Shown: one piece after another, positions 46,301 to 58,414 of the stretch | How the letters are laid out: the number at the start of each line of letters is the position of its first letter | Numbering within the stretch: position 1 is the first letter of the stretch | NCBI GenBank assembly: GCA_003991915.1 | Contig: RQTK01000915.1 | Location: 26,447-90,446, forward strand | Direction: 5' to 3' | DNA length: 64,000 bases | Source: Elysia chlorotica | Taxonomy: Eukaryota; Mollusca; Gastropoda; Plakobranchidae | Notes under the pieces: model-generated | Database searches by the model: none | What the model saw: only the letters and a program-made list of their open reading frames with translations | What the model was told of the DNA's origin: nothing | Translations under genes and position numbers: made by a program

Positions 46301-49300
46301 AGAGAGAGAGAGAGAGGGGGGGGGGGGGTGGAGGTAAAGTTTTTAGCTGTTCACAGAAACAAAGCGAATTGTGTTACGGGAATATATGTGTAAACTTGCA
46401 TTTATCACACTAAATAATAAAACAAAAATGACCTTATTCAAGAAGAAAAAAAAATCTTTGCTGTAAGGTTGGTTCATCACGGCGCACAGTGCGCTTCCCT
46501 GAGTTCTGCTCATCCCGTATCTCTTCATTCTGGGGGCTTTGAACTTTTCGATTTTCTTTTCCACCCGTAACTCTTGTGCTTTTCGCCCTTAAGCGATCAC
46601 TGTCATTTGACCTTGGCTCTAAGCGAAAAGGTTGAAGACGACGATAGAAATTGCGCCAAATTAACATATATTCATGTGAAGTTTTAAGTCAACACCTTCA
46701 ATCGATAAACTGATTGTTGCTTTTAATAAAGAACACAATATTTTCAGTTCACCTATTTTGAATTTGTGGAAGACTCACCAAAACTAGGGGAATTTTAGTG
46801 ATCCTAACGGTTGGCTGCCGACAGCCTGTACTGAATGTTGTAGAAAAGCATTGACCATAAGCAGGGTTGTTTTCTGTTGGTTTTTTTTGTTTGGGGGGGG
46901 GGGGGTATATATTTTTTTAATCATATACATATTTCTGCCCAAGTTGTTATTCAAAAGTGTATTTTGATTTTGATTGCTTCTCAGTGGCAAGACAATAAAA
47001 AAGAAAAGTTTCTAATCCCTCTGATATGGGTCTCATAGGATGAACCAGCCGTGTCGTCAATTCGTTCCTTTTTTTTTCAAAATACATCGACTCCTGTTCC
47101 CAAGGTCCTAAGTTGGATGTCATTTTTTTCATAATGTTGAAACGCATTTGCTATGATTACATTACATGGGCATTGGAGTTTTTTTTTTGCGAGTGTATCG
47201 GGTTATCGAACCTGCGTTCCACGGGTTGAAAATCCCCAGCCTCTTTTCTTCTTTCGCTTCTTTGTGGACCTTTTCTCACAAATCGTTTGGTTTCATTAAG
47301 ATTATTTATTACAATTTACATTATGGCGTTTTTTTTTGTTGTTGTTTCTTGTCCACCGCCTTTCCCTATACCACCGCTACGGCTAGGATCTATGTGAGTT
47401 GGTGATTTATAACGATGTATCATTTTGATAACATTTCCAAACAAAGAGGGAACAAACCAAACACAATGAACTCTTAGTGTACGGCTACACCAAGCTAAAC
47501 CAAGCGTGGGTCGACAGTATCATAAGACAAAGTTGTCGATCCTGGTATATCTTGCCCAAGCAACACAGATGCCAGCCGAAGCATGTGATGCCAGGATCAA
47601 AGGTCACCGGTCAGCGGGGAATCGCTCTTCGCACATACACGCGAGCCTAGATTCTGGCTTGGCCAGCTATCTAGGTCAAATTGTGCCCAGCGGTTATGCG
47701 ATTAGCTAACTTTTCAAATATTTAAAAAACTACGCTGATTTCATATATCATTTTTATTGTGACCCTATTTTATTACTATCTGAGACTAAATATACTACTT
47801 GGATCTATACTTATGAAGGCATTCTGGAGAAAAGTGTGTTTAAAGTTTTGAATCGAGAGCCGGAAAACAATGGCGGTCGTCCAACACAGATCAAGTTTTG
47901 CCTCCCCATAGCAAAACACAGAAACCGTCGTGCGACGCGGAAGCTGGTAACCGTCGTACGACAGCCGGTCTATCTTCAGAAACGATTAACCACTGAAAAT
48001 TGGATCTCCGCATATTGCCTGTGTATGGCCAGGATGCATGTATGAGTTGGTATATCTTCAGCTTAAGTGGGCAGACACGCCTCAGGCAAGCTGTCACTTC
48101 TGGAGCTGGGTCTCCTCTCGGGTCAACGTAGCGGCTGAATGACCTTCCAGACTACATGTATTGGTTGAACACTGCCAAACTTTCATTTAGTTACGTGTTC
48201 CTAAGCCTTTGCTAGAGGAGAACAACCCTAGGGGTCCCCATTAATTGGCTATGTGGAGCTGTTGGTTGACGATCCCTTATTAAAAACATATGGTCTATTC
48301 CTGCACAATAGTCCTGTTTTAACAATAAGCATGACTTTTATATAGGTTATACATATAATGGATTTTCTTTTTATAATAATGATAGTAGTAGTGGTAGTAG
48401 TAGTAGTAGTAGTACTAGTAGTAAGAAGAAGAAGAATATTAATAAGAATAAAAATATAATTATAATAATACTGTGAAGATGATATCGTATTTATTGGTCA
48501 ATGTACATGTTTTGTTCGCGCATCGTTTTAAAACGTAAAAAAGGGGATGTGGTGGGGTGAGGGTGAAATAGCGCGCTCATCATGATTGTCCTCTTATTCA
48601 ACTCACGTGTTGTGTGTGTCATGTCACCACAGCAGCACATTGTTGGGTGAGCTGGCATCTTTATCCGTGCTCACGCAGAAAGGGCTTACTCAGCTCAGGT
48701 GAATTAGCGGTGGCATTTGAATGTAAAAGCCCTCAGAGTCAGAGACACACTCAGGTCGATGTTCGTCTCGGATGAATCGGGTGTGGTGGGTCGAGCAGCT
48801 CCTATGGTAGGAGTCTGGTTTCTTTTTGTTGGTATTGTAACATAATGGGGATTTGGATTCGTTTCTTGTTTTTGCTAGTTATGCTCGTGATCGCATTGCA
48901 TAAAAAGGAATCTGTTAAATAGGCTCGTGTTTTGTTTTGTTTTTTCTTCCGTGCTGCGGTTGGATATCTGAATTTTCTGTTGGTGTTAAGAAACTGGCAT
49001 TTATTGACTGTTTTTTAAAGATCTATTGTGGGTAGAATTACAAGAAACCCAATACCTTCTCTTATTGGCGAACTAGTGAGTCATAAATAAATAGCAGGCG
49101 GCTGAAACTCATCTAAGCTTTTGATCGTCTTATATCAATGTTTTGTTTTTGTTTTTCTGTTCTTGTTCTGTTTGTTTAGTATTTTGTTGTTGTTGTTGTT
49201 TTGTTAATTAGAAATACATTGGTGGAAACTGCATTTCAGCGTCAATTTTGGACGTCTACACTCTGGCAAAGACCGCGGGATATGCATTTAAATAACTGTC

Positions 49301-49887
49301 AAGCGTGTGTTAACTTTAGTAGGGTAAGTCCTGTAACATTTATGTACTACAAGGTTATGGATATATTTGTGTGTGCAGTCGTACAATGTATAGCCTAATT
49401 AAGATTGTTCATAGTCCGTCGTTCCTGAGTATTTTAAATTGTCTTTACAGTTATAAGATTGATTGAGTAATATTGTAGGATTGAAAAATCTCTCTCTTCC
49501 TTCCCATCACACACACACACACACACACATAATCACAATGTCTCACGCGTTCTTGGGGTCATAGCGCCCTTGAGTGAAATACCAACCAGAATATTTATGT
49601 CTAGGTTGGTCTTATCAGTCATGATAATCCGGGTTTGAAGAAAGCGGACCAGCGTAATCAGGTTAGCCATGGTTTGGTTCTATCTCTCTTATCTAACATG
49701 AGTTAGAAATCATACTGGGGTAACAGTGGCACCGAGACTTCTACCGTGATTATGAAATAAGGTTTTACCTATATTTCTTTTTTTTTTTTCCTCTAGCAAT
49801 AGTTTCTTTTCAAGAGGCGTAAAGTAGAAATTTAATTTTATCCCGACAGAACAAAGTAATTTACTGATCTTTGTTGTACGCTGTTTT

Positions 49888-49919
<32 letters not shown>

Positions 49920-52900
49920 CTTTTTTTTTCACACGCACACTCACACACACACACACACACACACCACTCAATGAGTCTCATGTCCTTTTAATATAGAGGA
50001 GGGAAAAGCTTCGGTCGTGAAAGAAGTCGTATACAGTGTGTATTTTCCTTCCTCTTGCAGTAACCCTTGTGTCTTTTGATTCTGGGGTGTATTGTATTGT
50101 TGCTCCTGGTGGGTTCATCGGGTGCACATTTGTTGGTTCATTTGAGGTCGATGCTCATGGTGAATCCGGTTTGTTTGTCCAATGTCTACACAATTAACTT
50201 TTTTTTAAGGGGGGGGGGGTATTTTTCTACCCATTCTTTAGCCCTTCTTAGCGGTATTACTAGCTCATTTACACCCTTTTGGTATTTATTGAAATGTGCT
50301 GTCTTTATCAAGCTCTGCTTAAAACCATGATAATGAAGTCGTATATTGAAGATTCATTGTCGAAAGTACCCTCGTCAAGTTATTTTGCTTCAGCGCCGTT
50401 GTGCAGGTGTTATATTTCAGTGGAAAGTGAAACGTTGAAATACTATGCCTATAATTAGCACAGACTCATGCTTGTTACACCTGGAAGGAGGGTTCTTACC
50501 ACCGATATAATTTTTTTAAACCTATTATTGGATTCAGTGCTTTCATGTCTAAACATTTCTCGGGAACAAAGTAAGATACCCCTCTGACGAGTGTATCAAG
50601 TATTTCCATTCCAGCTGATTGAAACACTCTGGTTTGACGAAGATTGAAAAGTCTCGTTTAATCCTATACGGCGGTCCGCTTTTACTGTGGGTTTATTTTA
50701 TTTATTGTTCTGTTTTTTAATTGTGGGTTTATGAAGCTCGTGGTTCTTTATCACTACGTTATTAGTGTGCTCCCGCCTCCGGAATGGATCACTGGGTTGT
50801 TATAAAGTGTTGAGATAACATAGCCCTTCATATTCATCCATGTTGGTGTTTATTGTCCGAGCGTTTTACGTTCAGTTTAATTATATGCGTTAGCGGCAGT
50901 TTTTAATTACAAATTAAGTTTTGAAATTCACAACTAGATCAGATCTATGTATCGAAATAAAATTTATGTTACTTCCTATCATGGGTTATTTTGACTTGGG
51001 CTCTGTGTACATTAGTTGTACAGCGAACTCCACTTACAGACTTAGCAGTCCGATAGACGCTGGTCCAAGGCAGCCGGCCCCGGTTATACTTAGATTTGTT
51101 ACAACATAATAATTCAGCAGTTCGGCACACTACTGTCATACCGGCTGCTGGTGTAGTTCAAACTTCGACATGATTATAAATACGTGTTCATGTGAAGTGT
51201 AACCTCCCCACTCCGGGGAGTTATTTACTTCCCTTACTCTCTACTTCTACGTTGCTTACAGGTCAAATACTAGATAGAACAACTTATGGTAGCGCGCCTC
51301 GTGCAATTATAGAGAGTTAACAATCTGAGCTCGTTTGAGTATGTACAATGGGATCGAAGCCCATTGGTCCCTACCTATACAGAGCGGTATTTATAACACA
51401 CTCTAAAAGTACAAAGACAACAACTGACAAGGATAGACCTCAGTTAGAAAAACCGTTTAAGTTACCAACAATCAACTCCTTTTTTACACTATAAGCAAAA
51501 GAATTAATCTATGCATCAAGACAAGGGTTGAGTTCAGTAGGTTTAACATCAGCACTATATTATAGGTATATTGTGGACGGGCTCCAAGACACCAAGACAA
51601 GGAAACACAGCTTAAACAATTAAGTTGTGTTGTCCCGGAAAAGATAGATATTTCCGGACAAAAGGATTGGACAGTCAATAATAATACTCAAGATAGTACA
51701 ATTCAAAGTAATATTCGGATCTCCATTAAAAAATATTAGTTAGATACATATTTCAATAAGAATCCGAAAGCTAGTTTCAGATATCGGTCAAAATCGCAGT
51801 TAAATTTATATCTAGAATATAGACTTATATGCTTAAGTGTGCATACCAGTGTACCCAGTGGTACGAGAGGGTGTGTTACTACCACACACACAAAAAGATG
51901 GGAGGAGTGTGGTGGAAACTTCTAAGCTGTTTGTATGATGAGAGTTAACGGTTTGTGTTGCTGAGCCTAGTCTTAGTAAAATGGAATGTGGTTTGAGAGT
52001 TTTTGAATGTTAGTCTTTAAACGGTAATTCAAGGTCTGTAGTTAGTCTTTAAACGTCGCTTTAAAAATCTTGAATGGACATATTGATTAGCCTCTTAACG
52101 GATATACCTGCATGTCTTGGCACTTATGCTGCTTATGCAGCCGTCTATTTCTTTTTAATTGTTAATTGTGGTGACATTTTAAGTGTGGATTGGTGTGTCT
52201 CTTCAAAGAGAATGTTCTAACTTCACTATCCGATCAGTTTGTCTTGAACTCAGGTCAAAATATTGAATACAAAAAAACTAAAAGCGGGGGCATATTAGAC
52301 TAGATTATCCTTGAAAAGAAGAAGAAAAAAAAGCAAGGTGTGGTAAAATCAGAATTATTTGTCAAAACAAATCATTGTGTCAAGAAAAATTATTAGCATT
52401 TTAGCCAAGAGCTTCAATGGAATTTCTTTAACTTGCCAGTACATTTTATTATGTTGAATTATTTGGACCCGATTTTTTTTTTTTTTTTTTTGTGCGATGC
52501 CACAAATGTATTTATAAACACGGCAACACAATTGTCTGTACGAAACATTGTCGTGATTGTATTAGAGACAAACAATGGACTGGCATGACACAGTGATCGC
52601 CCTTTATTAAAACAAGACGCTGAACTCAATATTGAAATGACTAGATATTACGGGCTTTATCAATGATGGAAGCATATAAAATTTCGTAAAGATGTACAGC
52701 AATAATCACCCACAACCCAAAAAAATTGGCGTCAGCTGCTAATTCTTTTTGGGACCGAAAAGTTGTGGACCTAGTGAGTTAAAACACAAACAATGGTTAG
52801 ATTGAAGTGACTTGTGAGCTTCGCAAGGCGCTTTTGGATTAAGACAACCAATTTTGGTTTTTCTAAGCCACAACCAGTTTGCAAATCAGCATGGGTGCGA

Positions 52901-53590
52901 TCGTTGATCGATCTAATGCAGCATTCATAGAAAAAAATAAACGTTTGCATGACTTTCTAAAGTAGAAACCCATTACATGTTCTAACAATGATACTAATTT
53001 AAAACAAATAGATCCCACTAGTATTACCATTGTTTTACAAAATTGTGTTTACTTCAGTCAGTTCGGTGACTTTGTCTGTTATGCTTGAATGTCACCTTTT
53101 CAGACTTCAAAACACCAAAATAATAATAACAACTCTGCACCCCCACACAAAAATGAACTCTGTACTGACAGCAGCTGCAGCTGTAAGAAGCGTCAACATA
53201 ATAGTGGAAGAAATGAGGGATAAAATGTGTCTGTACTACAAAAACAAGTTTTTGTTTTGTTGTTGTTGTTTTGTTAATGCAGGTTAGTATGCCACAGTTA
53301 TAAAGCTAATAATATAATTTTTTATAAAGTAATATTGGACACACACAAACTATTTTATAGAATGTTACTCCTGAGTTTTATTATGGCAACATCTTATTGA
53401 TAGAATTTGCTACTCTTGAATCACTTGACTTGCAGACTGATCAATTCCATTCTCAATTCTTTCACAGGATGATGACCATGATTGTGAACTGGAGCTGGAG
53501 GAAATTCTCAATCTAGACACAGACGGCGAAAGACGTGAATATGCATTGGTATGCAACTATGTATTTTTAATTTTGTTTGATAGTCCTCTC

Positions 53591-53662
<72 letters not shown>

Positions 53663-54901
53663 GGGAGCGTGGTAGCCCTGGGATAGAACATCGGCTTTCG
53701 ACGCGGGATGTCCATGGTTCGAGCCAGGCGACTCGCCCCCTACTGGTTGGGTCGGTGTCAGTTTAACGTGACCGGCTGAGACGTTGGACGCTAAACCAAC
53801 TCACCTACATCATTTTCCAGACTCACCACACTTCTCCATTGCATTCCATTATATGTAAAAATATCTAGCTCAACTGTATATGTAAATCTTTTGTTACAAA
53901 GGAAAGAATTACTGTGAGACATGCATATATATTTATGATTTTTATCGGAGGGCAATTACATGTAACTATGGCATAATTTTGTGATAAAGTCATTACAATT
54001 ATGTTCGTGGAAGTTCCCTTTGTGTATGACAACTACACTTTGGTGTTACTGTGTGACACTCTCCTTGGTTTATCCAGGTTGTTTCCTCAGGTGTTCACAC
54101 ATTAAGTTGTCTCACTTGTTTCATGAATGTATTGCTTAGTCTAGGAAATGAAATAGATTAAACTTACTCTACATTGATTTGATTATTCCTGGATGACTTG
54201 CCTGAACTTAAAATAGTTAAAGGAGGTTTCATGATATTTTTTGTACCTTCAATTTTCAATAGTTCAATGGCTACCCAAAATAACGGACTGAGCCACCAAA
54301 GTGACTAGTGATTTTTGCATAACAAGAGTAATATTCTTGTTTTCCCCATTGTACCTTTTTAAAGAAATGGAATTTGGTCATTAAAATATTGTTCAGAAGG
54401 TAATTACGCTGAAGAACTTCTTTCAATGTGCTACCAATTGATTGAGGGGTTCTCTTACTTATATGATGTATGAAAACTAAATCTTTGATAGCTTGGAAAG
54501 GTTAAAAACAGTTTTGTTGTTGTTGTTTTTCTTAATCTAATGTTTGTTTTCTTTGAATTCCAGGAGCAGTTGCAGGACGCCAAGCAGTCACAAGATGTTG
54601 TAAATGTGAGTAATCAAAAGATTTTTGTTTTTATTAACATGACTGCCCTTTATTTATTATATCTATATCTAGTGGCATTTCAAAACGTTAACAGTAGTCA
54701 TTTTTCTTTTTATCGCTTAAATGGTAGAAGCTTTAATTATTACAACTTGCTCTAAAACTTTTTTGTTTATTTTCTTTTTTTTTTTTAATAATTTGTTAGA
54801 TTTGTGGATATTTCATATTTTTATTTATTTACTTTTTTTTTAACTGTCCACAAAAACTATGGTGTTCAGAAACAATATAACAATTTACACAATTGGTAAT
54901 A

Positions 54902-54964
<63 letters not shown>

Positions 54965-55140
54965 TCTTGTCACTCTGTCTCTCTTTCTGCTGTCTTTCTT
55001 CTTCATTTCGCCATATCTTTTTTTTTTTTTTTTTTTTTTTTTTAGATTTACTTCTGTTTTGACTAAAATGATTTCATTTTTCATTTTTTCTTCAACAGAA
55101 TTTTATAGAGGAAATGCTAAAAAAGGCCAAGACTTTATAA
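43020..55140 (+). CDS. PPP1R14: PP1 inhibitor, CPI-17/PHI-1 family (whole gene, 4 exons)
   Basis: Exons 43020-43325, 53468-53548, 54564-54605 and 55099-55140 join with all introns GT-AG and phase 0. They give 156 residues; vertebrate PPP1R14A-D are about 145-165. The PHIN domain spans roughly 66-154. K-Y-L-T-A-K-Y places Thr70 where the activating phospho-threonine sits in CPI-17 (V-T-V-K-Y). It is followed by R-L-G-V-E-M-W-I-F-D-E-L-R-K-L-Y, the conserved helix. Next comes the acidic E-L-E-L-E-E-I-L-N-L helix (exon 2) and the C-terminal helices. When phosphorylated by PKC or ROCK-type kinases, family members inhibit the PP1 catalytic subunit and, in muscle, raise myosin light-chain phosphorylation. 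A single invertebrate gene would be pro-orthologous to A-D; neighbours favour the PPP1R14C locus. Confidence 0.9.
43360..43745. repeat. TCTAGA/AGATCT-rich patch
   Basis: Many overlapping AGATCTAGATCTAG-type words in under 400 bases. The same words cluster at 18040-18075, 37880-38105, 60005-60075 and 61315-61415. Confidence 0.8.
44691..44760. repeat. Perfect 21-bp inverted repeat (hairpin)
   Basis: Arms 44691-44711 (starts CTGTTGAACAAACAAATT) and 44740-44760 are exact reverse complements with a 28-base AT-rich loop. In intron 1 of PPP1R14. No flanking target duplication noticed. Confidence 0.85.
45377..45633 (+). mobile_element. Full-length tRNA-derived SINE, family S1
   Basis: A perfect 15-bp target duplication ACTCAACAATCATTA flanks it (45362-45376, 45634-45648). 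The head GGTGGTCCAGGGGTAGAAC is the A box region and GAGTTCGAATCCTGG the B box. The body contains CTACTGGTTGGGTCGGTGTC, GACAGCACATAAAATTGTC and GGCCCGTCCACAATATAGCC, and ends GTTGGACGTTAAATCAA with a (CAACC)n tail instead of poly-A. It is the reference copy for fragments elsewhere in the window. Confidence 0.92.
45650..49500. other. PPP1R14 intron 1 stretch, nothing recognised
   Basis: Apart from short AGT (48386-48423) and G tracts there is no repeat relation or coding motif. Frames at 46434-46667 (minus) and 47836-48045 (plus) are polar but unrecognised, and lack splice context. Confidence 0.4.
46301..46329. repeat. (GA)n then G-tract
   Basis: AGAGAG followed by about 13 G. Confidence 0.9.
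49508..49966. repeat. CA microsatellites and C-tract cluster
   Basis: (CA)n at 49508-49530 and 49937-49963, and a C run at about 49900-49918. Confidence 0.9.
51527..51597 (-). mobile_element. SINE family S1, 3' fragment
   Basis: TTTAACATCAGCACTATAT and TATTGTGGACGGGCTCCAAG are the reverse complement of the S1 3' body. Confidence 0.6.
51600..53467. other. PPP1R14 intron 1, 3' part: nothing recognised
   Basis: AT-rich with a T-tract at about 52471-52490. No exon is needed, since exons 1 and 2 join in phase 0. Confidence 0.4.
53468..53548 (+). CDS. PPP1R14: PPP1R14 exon 2: acidic helix
   Basis: Residues 103-129: D-D-D-H-D-C-E-L-E-L-E-E-I-L-N-L-D-T-D, matching the family's acidic I-D-x-L-L-E-L-E helix. 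Acceptor TTTCACAG, donor TTG|GTATGC. A 60-bp (CT)n tract begins about 50 bases after the donor. Confidence 0.88.
53598..53657. repeat. (CT)n microsatellite
   Basis: About 30 CT units in PPP1R14 intron 2, followed directly by a SINE. Confidence 0.95.
53660..53850 (+). mobile_element. SINE family S1 copy with internal deletion
   Basis: GGGAGCGTGGTAGCCCTGGG, B box ATGGTTCGAGCC and GGTTGGGTCGGTGTCAG are followed at once by GACGTTGGACGCTAAACCAA, so about 100 bases of body are missing. The 3' extension matches that of 33660-33700. Confidence 0.8.
54564..54605 (+). CDS. PPP1R14: PPP1R14 exon 3 (42 nt)
   Basis: Residues 130-143: E-Q-L-Q-D-A-K-Q-S-Q-D-V-V-N. Acceptor ATTCCAG, donor AAT|GTGAGT. It replaces the L-L-x-x-C-x-x-P-V-E-x-F helix region of vertebrate members with a shorter related helix. 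Confidence 0.85.
54905..54965. repeat. (CT)n microsatellite
   Basis: About 27 CT units in PPP1R14 intron 3, upstream of the exon 4 acceptor. A 24-base T-tract follows at 55019-55043. Confidence 0.95.
55099..55140 (+). CDS. PPP1R14: PPP1R14 exon 4 and stop (42 nt)
   Basis: Residues 144-156: N-F-I-E-E-M-L-K-K-A-K-T-L, then TAA. It matches the C-terminal F-I-x-E-L-L-x-K helix of the family. The acceptor CTTCAACAG is preceded by a long T-rich tract. Confidence 0.88.
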   Translation, partial: NFIEEMLKKAKTL

Positions 55141-56670
55141 TGCCTGCTGTGCCCATGGCCTTCATTCATTTGTCCATCACCTCGTCCACACATTTATTCA
55201 TTGATATTTGTTTTTAACTTTGCCTTCCTTTTAACATAAGTAGGAGGAAGAAATAACTGTCTGTATAAGGGGAATATGTCTTTTAGGAAGACAGATCTGA
55301 CATTCAGGTTGCCTTTCTACATTATTTCATGAATATTTTGTAATGAAAATACAGGGCTTTTTAAATGTGGCTGTGCATGAAAGCTTGGCTCTAAAACAAG
55401 AAGCTAAAGGAACAAAAACATGTTTTGTTGTAGCTGAATCTTAAACGTTTAAGATAATTTATGGGTTTTTGATAATTATCGTTGCTTTTTGTCATTGGTG
55501 TAGAAAAGTTTTAAAAAATCATGAGAAAAAAATTTAGATATATTGGTTTGATCCCCTTTTTTGTGTGTGCTTTAGAACTTCAGAGGAACTTAGGAACTTT
55601 GTGCAAGAGAGGCAGCCCAACAGCTAAACATGTATGCATGTTTTTTATTTAGAAAAAAAATTGTCAACAATATAGTGATGCTATGCAAAATGCGTTCTGG
55701 CAATCACATGTTCTGGTGCACATTTATCTGCCCCTTCGGTGCTGCAGATAAACTTTTTATGAACTTGTATTAACTCTACCAAGAACTTGTTTTGGGTCTT
55801 TGTCTGTTTTTGATGTTTTCATTGTTGTGTCAAAATTGTTAATTTTTTGCAAGTGAGGGGTGTTTGTACCGATCTAACAGCATAATCAGTGCGTTTTAAG
55901 GTTAATAGTTACTATCAACAATCAGGTTACTAAAAGTATATATGTATATATTATATTTTAGGGTGTATTTTTATTTAATTTGTTTTCCTCACTTGAGCTG
56001 GCAACAATTTGATTGTTGCTGTTTGTTTTGTTTTTTTTTTTTTGGGGGGGGGGGGGGTGCTCTATTACGTGTATTTTTTTCCATCATTGAAATAATTTCA
56101 GCATGTCTTCTTGTGTTGTCAATACACTTGCAGAGTAAATTTTACTATTTTTTGTTCTGTTTTTTTTTTTTAATATGCAAACAATGGAAAAGCTAGGATT
56201 ACACATGCAGCATATATGTGTGTTTGGCATTGACAATTCCTTTTTGTTTGTGTGTATATAAATAGAAACCATTATATCATCAAAGAGTATGCAGTATTTT
56301 TATCATTTTGAATGTTAGAAACACTTTATTAATGATGAGTAGTAGATTTGTTGGAAAACTATCAATGTGGAAATGCTGAAGAGTTGAACAGAATTCGCAC
56401 AACTCATGGATGAGTTTCGCTGGAGATTTTGTAAAAGCAAAATGATAAAGTGATAGGTGGATTACAATAAAAGCACTTAATTTCTTTTAAACTATTTTAG
56501 TCTTTGACAGCCCCTATGAACAAATGCCAATTTTTTTATTTTTACACAGACACTGATGAACCATCCCTTCCCCCCCTCCCTCCCCGCAATCACAACAAAC
56601 GTTTCTATTTTTGTACTGTACGCCCTTGTTTCCAGGCTTTTGTTGGGTGGTGCAGTGGCCCAGGGGTTTC
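55141..56670 (+). other. PPP1R14 3' UTR and proximal 3' flank
   Basis: Non-coding, AT-rich, with a G-tract at about 56043-56057. A candidate polyadenylation signal AATAAA lies at about 56467-56472. The transcript may run further into the duplicated blocks. Confidence 0.5.
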
Positions 56671-57651
56671 TAAAGAAATGTCAGTTTCCAAACCAGTTTG
56701 AATTATTAAGTTCATACTATTTTTAACACTTTCTATTGCCCTAGCAGTCTGCTATCAACAGTAAAAGTCGGTTTTTCTCTGTGCAATTTTCTTTTCAATC
56801 ATTATTAGATAGATCGGTCAGTTTCTAGCAGCATGTTTGGCATGTTAGCTTTTTTTATTTTTTTATTTGAATTATTGTTTCTACTTACACTTTGAGGCCC
56901 TCTGCTTTTGTTACATAGCATTAAGAAGTGATAAAAATAATAGTGGAAGATTTAATTTTCTTTTATGACTACATATGCACTGGTGTTGAAAACAAGGACG
57001 CTTTTCTTAATACATAAAAGTTTAGTTGAAATTATTTAGCATTGCAAGTTATACTTGTCTATTTGTTGAGTTTATCTCAAGATTTCTACAATATTTCGCA
57101 CTTAATAGTAACCACTTCAACTGGTATCTTTGCTTTGGCAGGCAGAGAAATAATGTTAAAGACGCTTTTTAATGATGAAGAATGAAAGTGGTTAATTAAA
57201 TTTTTGTACGTCTATGTTGAATAAGGAAATTTGTGTTTATTTCTTTTATTTAATGTTATGGGTTTTTAGTACGATTGGTTTTGTAAAAATTGTTTACATA
57301 TTATTACGCATATATTTTTAGAGGCTGCTGTTATTTTTCCTGTTCAATAAGTTTTTGACAAGCATTCATTTGTCAAATTAGAAAATGGGGAGGATGCATG
57401 AATTTGACGTTGAGAGAATACATTGTATTCAACAAATATGGTAAGACAAGTGGATGATGCAGATTTTGTCACCATTCAAGGATAATCATCTATTTCTTGA
57501 ATCATTTGTTCCTGTTAAAAAGATACAATGGTTGATTGTTTATTATTTAACTCACAAAGTGCCAAATCCACTTTTGATTTGTATTTTTTTAAGTGCAAAG
57601 ATTTTCTGAGCCCCTTTTGTACTTCATTTTAGTCATGCTGCTTCATTTCAA
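56671..57651. repeat. Duplicated block A, copy 1
   Basis: Nearly identical (a handful of substitutions) to 58415-59394, in the same orientation. Begins TAAAGAAATGTCAGTTTCC. Confidence 0.95.
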
Positions 57652-58414
57652 AATTTCTTTTTCAAGATGGAATGCATATTATCATAATGGCAGCAAAAAA
57701 AAATTTAGTAGCATGCGTTCAAAGTATCTGACCTTTAATAATAATAAAAAAAAATCTTTCATGTTGAACTGCATGATTTTGACTCTTTGAAGATTCAACA
57801 TAAAATTTGATATTTAATTCTTTGCTTTGAAATTGTTGGATGATTTTACTTATCAGCATTAGTTAGGGCTGAAATGGATGTAAAAAAAAGTTTTGATTCG
57901 TGAATGGTCAGTTACTCTTCTCTGTATGATGAAGTGGTGGCGAGGAGGAAAAAATGGTGAGTTTTTTGCAGTTGCAAGTTAAATGTGAATTGAGGTTTTG
58001 TTATGCAACAAATTCAGATGTTTGAAAAAGTATGTTTGTATGCCTTGAGCAGATTTTGTCATCAGATATGGTTCTTTTGGTACGCTTTTCATTGAAATGT
58101 GTTTGGGTAACGTGACATTTTTGAATTAGGGAAAAAATTGTCCTAAATTGAATTGGATGTTCTTTTCATTCCAAAAAGTCTTCTACTGCCCTTGCCTCAA
58201 GTAGCTTTGTAATGCTTGATTTTATAGTAAAATACATTTGTATGTAATTTTACTGAAGGCAATACAGATACCAATTACCAGTCCAAATAGGTCGTATTTT
58301 TTAAGTACGGTTATCAGGCAAGTTCCATTTGAAGAGAAACCAACATTTGTGTATGCATATATTTTTTGGTTGGGATACAATTAAATCCAATGTTTTTTCT
58401 AAGTGATCATATTG
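57652..58414. other. Spacer between the two copies of block A
   Basis: About 760 bases of unique AT-rich sequence, nothing recognised. Confidence 0.5.

Noticed and set aside
53030-53287. Alternative exon before PPP1R14 exon 2
   Set aside because: The frame lacks family motifs, and exon 1 joins exon 2 exactly in phase 0 at the known domain position.
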